A DNA stretch of 5,256 nucleotides from an uncultured Spirochaetia bacterium (GTDB lineage: Bacteria > Spirochaetota > UBA4802 > JAGODF01): the NCBI GenBank assembly GCA_937967705.1, contig CALCJG010000155.1, positions 1 to 5,256 of the forward strand, written 5' to 3'. Of the stretch, positions 1 to 5,256 are shown piece after piece. A program made the position numbers and the translations under genes. Positions within the stretch are counted from its first letter, which is position 1, and the number at the start of each line of letters is the position of its first letter. The notes beneath the pieces are model-generated. The model had not been told where the DNA came from and did not search any database. It saw nothing but the letters and a program-made list of their open reading frames with translations.

Positions 1-3000
1 GCCTGCTGGAAGTTCTCTATCCGAACGGCAAGGTCATAACCGATGTCATTCCCGAACTTGAGCTGATAATCGGAAAACAGCCGGATATGCCGGAACTCGG
101 TCTACTGGAAACACAGAACCGGTTCAATCTTTTTTTCAAGCGTTTTATCCGTATCTTTGCTTCGATTGATCACCCCCTGGTGGTTTTTCTTGATGACCTG
201 CAATGGGCCGATACTGCCAGTATAGGCCTGTTGAAAACCCTCATGACCGATTATGAATCCGCTAATATACTGATCATTGGCGCTTATAGGGATAGGGAGA
301 TTGACGTTTCTAATCCTCTGGCCATCGCGATAGATGAGTTGGTCAGTGAGGGCATAACCGTCGGGACGATACATCTCGGGAATATTGATCTTGAATCCCT
401 GACGCTGCTTGTGGCCGATTCCCTGCAGGCGGAACCGGATTTCGTGAACCCCCTTGCTTCGATCATTTTTAAAAAGACCGGCGGCAATCCCTTTTTCGGG
501 AAGGAGTTTCTTAAAAAACTGGCAACGGACGATGTGCTCACCTATGCTCGGGATTCGGGTTGGGCCTGGGATGTGGAAGATCTCAAGATGATTCAGGCCT
601 CGGATAATGTTATAGACCTGATGCGGGAAAAAATGCTGCAGTTGTCTTCCGGAACTCTTGAGGTGTTGAAGGTTGCTTCATGTATAGGCAACCGGTTTGA
701 AATTGTTCTCCTTGCTGAACTGATGAAGGAACCGGTGCAGTGGGTTTTAAACAGGATACAGGATGCCATCGATGAAGGAATCCTCTGTTTTGATGCAGGG
801 CTCTGTTTCTTCTGCCACGACAGGGTTTTGGAAGCCGCCTATTCACTATTTGAAACAGAAGAAAAAAAGAAAATACACCACACTCTGGGGTCCATTCTGT
901 GGAATCAGACCCCGAAGGCGGAACTTCCTGAAAGGGTTTTTTCTATTGCCCACCATCTAAATTTTGCTTCATCCCTGATCGGTGATGATTACGAGAGGTG
1001 TCGTCTGGCCGAGCTTAACCTCCTTGCGGGTAAAAAGTCAAAAAACTCATCGGCTTTCCAGTCGGCAGTCACTTTTTTCAAGCTGGGCCTGGAACGTCTC
1101 TATCCAAAAGACTGGGATGCGCACTACCGGCTCGCTTATGAGCTCCATATAAATTGTGCCGAATGTGAAGGACTCGTAGGCAATCCTGGCATCGCGAATA
1201 AATTATTCGATAATATGCTTGATAAGGTCAGGTCGGACGTCGACAGGGGCAGGGTGTATATCGTCAGGAATCTCCTTTTGACAAGCATGGGAAAATACGA
1301 AGAGGCATTGGCCCTGGGCCTGCAGGGGCTCAAATCCTTCGGTATATCCCTGCCGAGGGAACCCTCCCTGCTCCGGATGGGGCGGGAAGTCATGAAAATG
1401 AAATGGCTGCTCAGGAAGATTGGGATCGAGGGTATAAAGGGCATGGGGCCGAACGTTTCCGAAGAAATCTCGATGAAACTGGCGCTTGTTAAAAGTATGG
1501 AAGGAGCGGCCTTTTACATGAACCGGAACCTCAATTCCCTGCTGGCCATGGTTGCCATGAACACCATTATTAAAAACGGTCTGCATCCGATAGCGCCCTA
1601 CACGGCCATTGTTATGACCGCCATCTACGGTTCGGGACTCGGTGACTGGTCTTCGGGGAAGAAATATTTCGATTGTTCGCAACACCTCCTTCAAACGATG
1701 ACAACCCCCTTTGAGGGACCGACTATGTTCCTCACGGCATATTTTGCATTGCATTGGTGGAGATATGCCGGTGACGCCTTGAATTACTTTAAAAAAACCT
1801 ACGCCATCTATGCTGAACATGGGGATTTCCCCTTCGCCTGCCATGCCCTGAACAATACAATGGACTATCCCTACATGATCGGCAGCAGCATTGATAAGGC
1901 CTTCCGGGAATATGTAAACCATGAGGGATTCATTAAAACTCTCAAGGACCCGTTTTTCATCGACTATTTTAATGACCATGTCCGTTTTTACAAGGCATTC
2001 AAAGGGGAGACGGATTCCCCTCTCTCCCTGGATATGAAGGATTCCTACATGGAAAAACGGCTGGCAGGCCTGAGGGGAGTGACCGTAAACAATCTGGATA
2101 AGTTTGCCTTCCTCTATCGTCTCATAAAGCTCAATTATTTGCATGGAAATTATCCCGCCGCCCTAACTCTCGCCCGGGAGATCGAAGATACTCAGGATGT
2201 CATGGTGGGCACTTTCATGCTGACAGAGTATACTTTTTATTATGCCCTTTCGATCATTAAGGCTGTTGACGGTGTGACGGGAAGGGCTCGAAGTCGACTC
2301 TTGAAGAAATTCAATGCACTCCTCGTTAAAATGAAAATATGGGCTGTAAACTGTCAGGCAAATTTTCTCCATAAATGCTTTCTGCTGGAAGCCGAACTGG
2401 CCCGGTTGAATGGCGAGACTGGTGCCGCGATGATCCTTTACAACAAGTCCATCCTGTCAGCCCGCGAGAATGGATATGTACAGAACGAGGGTATAGCGAA
2501 TGAACGGCTGGCCGAAATTTGCATTGAAATGGAAAACAGGGATTATGCACAGATGCATGTCGCAAATGCCGCCCGTTGTTTCAGGGAATGGGGCGCAACG
2601 GCGAAGGTCAGGCAGCTGGAGGAAAAGTATCTGGATTTGCTGGGAGGCGTAATGCCGGCGGGTCCGGCAGGGGATGCAGCCAGGAAGATGTCCGAGGTAA
2701 TGGACCTTTCCACGATTATGAACAGCGTCCGGATTATCTCCTCCGAGCGGAGCATCGCCAGCCTTTTTAAGAACGGAATGAAAATGTCCCTTCACGCGTC
2801 CGGTGCTCAGCGCATAGTTCTTATGATGGAGAATCCCCAAGACGGTCTCTTGTATATTCAGGCCGAGCATCGCGTGGGCAGTGAACCGATTGTGCTCCAA
2901 TCCAAGGATCTGACGGAGGATGTACTACCGCTTTCCATCGTCAATTACGTCAGCAAGACCAGGGAGAACATCATACTGCATGATGCCATTAGGGATGTGC

Positions 3001-3983
3001 GCTTTGCAGGGGATCCTTACATTGAGAAAAACCGGTCTCGTTCGATCCTTTGCGTGCCCATCCGCAACAAGGGGAAGGTCACCGCTACGGTGTATCTTGA
3101 AAACAATCTTGCGCCGGGTGTATTTACTGCAGAACGCCAGCGAATGCTGACTATACTCTCATCCCAGGCCGCCATCGTGATGGAAAACCTCCGCCTGGCC
3201 TCCGTTGAAAAACAAAACGCTGTACTCGAACATGAAATTGACCTGGCTCGCAATATTCAAAAGAGTCTGCTGCCGCAGAAGCTGCCGGATGTTCCCGGCG
3301 TATCACTGGCTTACAAATGTGTTCCCATGCTCGGAGTGGGGGGCGATTTTTGCGACTATTATTATGACGAGGATACGAACAACATCGGATTTTTTATCTG
3401 TGATGTCTCGGGCCACGGAGTTTACGCAGCCATCCTGGCGTCCATGGTGAACATGGGGCTTTACAAGTGGAAAATCCTTCTGGACACCCCCGTATACGTG
3501 TTAAAAAATCTGGATGAAATGCTTCGCAGTAAGATCGGCAATCAGTTTCTGACCGCATGTGCCTGCTGTTTGGATATTGCCACAGGACAGCTTACGGTTG
3601 CCAGTGCAGGTCATATGCCGGTGGCGGTGGTCAGGAAAAACGGTTGTGTCGAATTCGTCAAGGCGAAGGGGAGCGTTATAAACAGTTTTTTCAGCTCCGA
3701 TTATCAAGAGTCGGCTGTCATGCTTGACTCCGGCGACACCGTCCTTCTCTATACGGACGGGTTGACAGAAGCAATGAATGCGGAGGGTTATATGCTGGGT
3801 GAAGACCAGCTGAAGCTGAATGAATGGATAGCTTCACGTGTTTCTGTTTCGGATTCCATGGCTGATTTCTGCCATCTGCTTTATCAGGGTGTTCTGACTT
3901 ATTCGGGAAAAAAGGATCTCGATGATGATTTTACCGTATTGACGGTCAGATGGCATGCCGATTCAAAGCACAAACAGCAATAA
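1..3983 (+). CDS. Multidomain signalling protein, C-terminal part: AAA-type ATPase, TPR-like region, GAF, SpoIIE/PP2C phosphatase (5' end outside window)
   Basis: The frame is open from base 3, so this is the 3' part of a longer gene. An ATG at 87 is internal: the 28 codons before it already read as family sequence (VIPELELIIGKQP). 1326 residues are visible. The end of an AAA/STAND ATPase comes first, with Walker B LVVFLDDLQWAD (Asp pair at 192-197), GAYRDREI near 279, a GGNPFF motif near 480 and FCHDRVLEAAY near 813; Walker A must lie upstream. Bases about 950-2640 encode a long helical, TPR-like region. A GAF domain spans about 2740-3190, followed by a helical linker ending in ARNIQKSLLPQKLP. 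The SpoIIE/RsbU phosphatase (about 3300-3965) keeps GGDFCD (3339-3356), DVSGHG (3402-3419), SAGHMP (near 3603), YTDGLTEA (near 3750) and DDDFTVL (from 3921), so it should be an active metal-dependent Ser/Thr phosphatase. Known relatives start with a Ser/Thr kinase; that is inferred here. No membrane segment was noticed, so it is probably cytoplasmic. Likely targets are anti-anti-sigma-type proteins, none visible nearby. Confidence 0.93.
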   Translation, partial: LLEVLYPNGKVITDVIPELELIIGKQPDMPELGLLETQNRFNLFFKRFIRIFASIDHPLVVFLDDLQWADTASIGLLKTLMTDYESANILIIGAYRDREIDVSNPLAIAIDELVSEGITVGTIHLGNIDLESLTLLVADSLQAEPDFVNPLASIIFKKTGGNPFFGKEFLKKLATDDVLTYARDSGWAWDVEDLKMIQASDNVIDLMREKMLQLSSGTLEVLKVASCIGNRFEIVLLAELMKEPVQWVLNRIQDAIDEGILCFDAGLCFFCHDRVLEAAYSLFETEEKKKIHHTLGSILWNQTPKAELPERVFSIAHHLNFASSLIGDDYERCRLAELNLLAGKKSKNSSAFQSAVTFFKLGLERLYPKDWDAHYRLAYELHINCAECEGLVGNPGIANKLFDNMLDKVRSDVDRGRVYIVRNLLLTSMGKYEEALALGLQGLKSFGISLPREPSLLRMGREVMKMKWLLRKIGIEGIKGMGPNVSEEISMKLALVKSMEGAAFYMNRNLNSLLAMVAMNTIIKNGLHPIAPYTAIVMTAIYGSGLGDWSSGKKYFDCSQHLLQTMTTPFEGPTMFLTAYFALHWWRYAGDALNYFKKTYAIYAEHGDFPFACHALNNTMDYPYMIGSSIDKAFREYVNHEGFIKTLKDPFFIDYFNDHVRFYKAFKGETDSPLSLDMKDSYMEKRLAGLRGVTVNNLDKFAFLYRLIKLNYLHGNYPAALTLAREIEDTQDVMVGTFMLTEYTFYYALSIIKAVDGVTGRARSRLLKKFNALLVKMKIWAVNCQANFLHKCFLLEAELARLNGETGAAMILYNKSILSARENGYVQNEGIANERLAEICIEMENRDYAQMHVANAARCFREWGATAKVRQLEEKYLDLLGGVMPAGPAGDAARKMSEVMDLSTIMNSVRIISSERSIASLFKNGMKMSLHASGAQRIVLMMENPQDGLLYIQAEHRVGSEPIVLQSKDLTEDVLPLSIVNYVSKTRENIILHDAIRDVRFAGDPYIEKNRSRSILCVPIRNKGKVTATVYLENNLAPGVFTAERQRMLTILSSQAAIVMENLRLASVEKQNAVLEHEIDLARNIQKSLLPQKLPDVPGVSLAYKCVPMLGVGGDFCDYYYDEDTNNIGFFICDVSGHGVYAAILASMVNMGLYKWKILLDTPVYVLKNLDEMLRSKIGNQFLTACACCLDIATGQLTVASAGHMPVAVVRKNGCVEFVKAKGSVINSFFSSDYQESAVMLDSGDTVLLYTDGLTEAMNAEGYMLGEDQLKLNEWIASRVSVSDSMADFCHLLYQGVLTYSGKKDLDDDFTVLTVRWHADSKHKQQ

Positions 3984-3988
3984 TGATC

Positions 3989-4801
3989 TTAAGAACCGGG
4001 TCCCGCGGGCGGCAGCCGGTTCGGGCGGAGGGCGTAGAGGATGATCCCCGCGGAGACGGCCACGTTCAGGGAGTCGATGCCGGCGGCCATGGGGATCTGA
4101 ATGTATTCATCGCAATGAGCGTCCCAGGGGGCAGGCAGTCCGCTGGCCTCGTTGCCAAAGACCAGCGCCCCTCGTTCCGGACCCGTCAGCTCTTCCAGGG
4201 GCCTGGCACCGGCAGCAAGGGACGTTCCGTACACCGTATATCCCAGATCCTTGATGATGTCCCGGCACTCCTCTTCATCACCCATCCCATACAGAGGAAG
4301 GGAGAGGGGTGCACCCATGGAAACCCGGAACGCCCGGCGGGACCAGGGATCGGTGGAGGCCTTCCCCAGCATCAGACCCTGATACCCCAGGGCCGCGGCG
4401 GTCCGGATGAGGCTGCCCAGATTTTCATCGCTGGTGATGTTCGGGGCAATGACGAGCCGGTAGGCTTTTGAGAGCTCATCCCGATGCTCCCCGGGCAGCC
4501 GCAGGGGCGGTCGCCGGAAGGCCGCCATGACGCCCCGGTGAAAGGGGAATCCGGCGATTTTCCTGATTCCCTCCTCGGGATACACCAGGACGGGAAACCG
4601 TCCCCGGGAAGACGCCTCAAATTCCCTCGCCATCCGGGGTGAGCAGAGGAGGGCAAGGATCGGCAGATCAGAGGCGATGATCCGCTGCGCGAGAAGGCGT
4701 CCTTCGGCAATGCCCATCCCCTCACGCCGCAGGTCCCGGTCCCGGAGTGAGCGGAAAAGGTCCAAGGGGTCAGTGGTGCGGAATCTCTCTGCGCTGTTCA
4801 T
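3989..4801 (-). CDS. SpoU/TrmH-family RNA 2'-O-methyltransferase
   Basis: A complete 270-residue protein of the SPOUT superfamily. These enzymes transfer a methyl group from S-adenosylmethionine to a ribose 2'-OH in tRNA or rRNA, usually as dimers with a trefoil-knot active site. All three family motifs are present: motif 1 from N121 (NITSDENLGSLIRT, with Arg133), motif 2 LVFGNEASGL (Asn217, Glu218) and motif 3 IPM...SLNVAVSAGI (Pro237, Ser244, Asn246). The segment around 151-170 (DPWSRRAFRVSMGAPLSLPL) is also typical. The N-terminal about 100 residues look like the substrate-binding extension of two-domain members, including GFPFHRGVMA at 84-93. The ATG at 4801 is backed by GGAGGG nine bases upstream. 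The gene converges on the signalling gene with only five bases between stop codons, and it is much richer in G+C. The target nucleotide cannot be read from the sequence, so I give no symbol (RlmB-, TrmH- and TsnR-like proteins share these motifs). Confidence 0.93.
   Translation of the reverse strand: MNSAERFRTTDPLDLFRSLRDRDLRREGMGIAEGRLLAQRIIASDLPILALLCSPRMAREFEASSRGRFPVLVYPEEGIRKIAGFPFHRGVMAAFRRPPLRLPGEHRDELSKAYRLVIAPNITSDENLGSLIRTAAALGYQGLMLGKASTDPWSRRAFRVSMGAPLSLPLYGMGDEEECRDIIKDLGYTVYGTSLAAGARPLEELTGPERGALVFGNEASGLPAPWDAHCDEYIQIPMAAGIDSLNVAVSAGIILYALRPNRLPPAGPGS
3993..4022 (-). terminator. Hairpin at the 3' end of the methyltransferase gene, possible terminator
   Basis: GAACCGG (3993-3999) and CCGGTTC (4016-4022) form a perfect 7-bp stem around a 16-base loop that itself contains the palindrome CCCGCGGG (4002-4009). 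It lies within the last codons of the methyltransferase, just before its stop. Read on the minus strand the stem is followed by TTAAGATC, a poor T tract, and on the plus strand there is none. If it ends transcription at all, it does so weakly. Confidence 0.25.
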
Positions 4802-4810
4802 GGTATTCTT

Positions 4811-4816
4811 CCCTCC
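4811..4816 (-). promoter_or_regulatory. Ribosome binding site of the SpoU/TrmH methyltransferase gene
   Basis: On the minus strand the sequence reads GGAGGG, then nine bases, then ATG. This is a near-ideal Shine-Dalgarno and fixes the start at 4801. Confidence 0.75.
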
Positions 4817-4822
4817 GGGGCC

Positions 4823-4850
4823 AATCTAACGGAAGATGCCAAGGTATCAA
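4823..4850 (-). promoter_or_regulatory. Weak candidate promoter for the methyltransferase gene
   Basis: On the minus strand, TTGATA (4850-4845; five of six matches to TTGACA), a 16-base spacer and TAGATT (4828-4823; four of six to TATAAT) precede the gene. Transcription would start near 4816, at the edge of the Shine-Dalgarno, giving a leader of only about 15 bases. The true promoter could lie further upstream. Confidence 0.2.
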
Positions 4851-4900
4851 GTCTAATGTTGCTCCGGTTTCTCGGTTGCGGGATAAAATCGGTGAGATGA

Positions 4901-4921
4901 GTCCCTTAAGGGGACGGGGAC
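4901..4921. repeat. Short palindrome plus tandem GGGGAC pair, possible REP-type remnant
   Basis: CCCTTAAGGG (4903-4912) is a perfect 10-base palindrome within GTCCC-TTAAG-GGGAC (4901-4915). GGGGAC is then tandemly doubled (4910-4915 and 4916-4921). GGGGAC/GTCCCC-rich hairpins are a recurrent type of intergenic repetitive palindrome, some linked to REP-associated (Y1) transposases. Only one copy is visible in this window, so repeat status is inferred from its form. Confidence 0.3.
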
Positions 4922-4930
4922 GATAAAGGT

Positions 4931-4959
4931 TTGCATAATCCCTGAACGGCGTATATTAT
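4931..4959 (+). promoter_or_regulatory. Candidate sigma70-type promoter for the exported-protein gene
   Basis: TTGCAT (4931-4936), a 17-base spacer and TATTAT (4954-4959) resemble -35 and -10 boxes. The -10 matches TATAAT at five of six positions, while the -35 matches TTGACA at only three of six. The predicted transcript would start near 4966 and carry a leader of about 105 bases before the ATG at 5071. The -10 box lies inside an 11-base dyad, which could be an operator. This was found by eye only. Confidence 0.4.
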
Positions 4960-4961
4960 AC
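4951..4961. promoter_or_regulatory. 11-base dyad GTATA-T-TATAC over the candidate -10 box
   Basis: GTATA and its exact reverse complement TATAC flank a single central T. AT-rich dyads on a -10 box can bind a repressor dimer. At this length and composition it may equally be chance overlap with a TA-rich promoter. Confidence 0.25.
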
Positions 4962-4971
4962 AGGTTGATAT

Positions 4972-4997
4972 CCGTTTCTGATGACAGAAAGGTTTTT
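4972..4997 (+). terminator. Small hairpin followed by five T in the leader of the exported-protein gene
   Basis: TTTCTG (4975-4980) and CAGAAA (4985-4990) are exact inverted repeats around an ATGA loop. CC (4972-4973) can also pair with GG (4991-4992) if G4974 bulges. TTTTT follows at once (4993-4997). The shape is that of a weak intrinsic terminator or attenuator between the candidate promoter and the gene. The stem is AT-rich, so it may instead be a 5' stabilising hairpin or chance. Confidence 0.27.
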
Positions 4998-5056
4998 AGG
5001 GGTATTGTGTGATTATACATCGAGGAAGCGTTGTTTATCGCTAAGGTCCTTCTAAC

Positions 5057-5061
5057 AGAGG
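5057..5061 (+). promoter_or_regulatory. Ribosome binding site of the exported-protein gene
   Basis: AGAGG is followed by nine bases and the ATG at 5071. It is a moderate Shine-Dalgarno and decides the start of a gene that is only partly visible. Confidence 0.6.
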
Positions 5062-5070
5062 AAAACAGAG

Positions 5071-5256
5071 ATGAAAAGGAAGCAGCAAATCCATGATCTC
5101 CATGTCTCGGCGGAGTTCTCAGCTTGGCGAAGATGGCTGTCGGGAATCCATCTTCTGGTTTTGGCTTTGCTTTTCACACCCGCCTGTCCGGCGGATCGGC
5201 CCGACAGCGCCAATACACCCCGTCAGATGTTCGAGGCGGTGGTCTCTGAGAGGGTG
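5071..5256 (+). CDS. N-terminus of a probable exported protein or lipoprotein, function unknown (3' end outside window)
   Basis: The frame is open from the ATG at 5071 to the window end, 62 codons. An AGAGG ribosome site lies nine bases upstream, which supports this start. The protein begins with a basic stretch (MKRKQQ) and a rather long n-region to about residue 25 that includes an Arg pair (WRRWLS). A hydrophobic core follows (about residues 26-35, IHLLVLALLF), then TPACPADRPDS. The Cys at residue 39 sits where a lipobox Cys would be, but the residues before it (F-T-P-A) match the consensus poorly. Cleavage by signal peptidase I after CPA is an alternative. The Arg pair is not a good Tat motif. 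The remaining residues (TPRQMFEAVVSERV) are too few to name a family. The product is probably periplasmic or outer-membrane anchored. The gene is divergent from the methyltransferase gene and has its own 269-base upstream region. Confidence 0.7.
   Translation, partial: MKRKQQIHDLHVSAEFSAWRRWLSGIHLLVLALLFTPACPADRPDSANTPRQMFEAVVSERV

Noticed and set aside
87..89. ATG at 87 as the start of the signalling gene
   Set aside because: The same frame is open back to base 3 and encodes typical family residues (VIPELELIIGKQP). A start here would also leave the ATPase without its Walker A motif.
1203..2144. 313-codon open frame on the minus strand inside the large signalling gene
   Set aside because: It is fully antisense to a region whose plus-strand frame is continuous with recognised domains on both sides. 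Its translation shows no recognisable motif and looks like a reverse-frame shadow.
2457..2900. 147-codon minus-strand open frame across the helical/GAF boundary
   Set aside because: It is antisense to the coding frame, has no motif, and no clear ribosome site was noticed.
3950..4471. 173-codon plus-strand open frame overlapping the signalling gene end and the methyltransferase
   Set aside because: It is antisense to the conserved motif 2, motif 3 and motif 1 segments of the methyltransferase. High G+C explains the lack of stops, and its translation is low in recognisable structure.
5014..5019. TATACA as an alternative -10 box for the exported-protein gene
   Set aside because: No acceptable -35 box lies at 16-18 bases upstream; the 4931-4959 pair is better.
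4802..5070. A small RNA, tRNA or riboswitch in the intergenic region
   Set aside because: I found only short hairpins and no cloverleaf or recognisable riboswitch core.

Overview
The window holds the 3' part of one very large signalling gene (plus strand, 1-3983), a complete RNA methyltransferase gene running towards it (minus strand, 3989-4801), a 269-base intergenic region (4802-5070), and the first 62 codons of an exported protein (plus strand, from 5071). There are no rRNA or tRNA genes, no CRISPR array, no transposase and no integrase.

Region 1 is the C-terminal 1326 residues of a multidomain sensor regulator. In order it carries the end of an AAA/STAND-type ATPase domain with its Walker B motif, a long alpha-helical TPR-like region, a GAF domain, a short coiled-coil linker, and a PP2C-type SpoIIE/RsbU phosphatase domain with its metal-binding aspartates intact. 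In the known family this order normally follows an N-terminal Ser/Thr protein kinase, which would lie upstream of base 1. The protein would then be a 'trifunctional kinase / ATP-binding protein / SpoIIE phosphatase'. Such proteins probably integrate signals and act through partner switching (anti-sigma and anti-anti-sigma proteins), but no partner gene is visible here.

Region 2 is a SpoU/TrmH-family (SPOUT) 2'-O-methyltransferase whose stop codon lies 5 bases from that of the phosphatase gene. It is clearly richer in G+C (about 70% in sampled 60-base blocks) than the signalling gene (about 37-45% in sampled blocks). Region 3 separates two divergent starts. It contains a plausible sigma70-type promoter with a dyad over its -10 box, a small hairpin followed by five T, and a short GGGGAC repeat/palindrome that may be a REP remnant. 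Region 4 is the N-terminus of a secreted protein or lipoprotein of unknown function, cut by the window end.

The organism is a bacterium, most likely one with complex signalling. Giant kinase/ATPase/GAF/SpoIIE proteins are familiar from Spirochaetota, Desulfobacterota and Cyanobacteria, and the signal peptide is compatible with a Gram-negative envelope. The sequence alone does not fix the phylum. The three genes are not an operon (orientation + - +) and show no obvious functional link. I see no convincing evidence of a new biological system; the leads worth following are the architecture of the large protein and the intergenic region.
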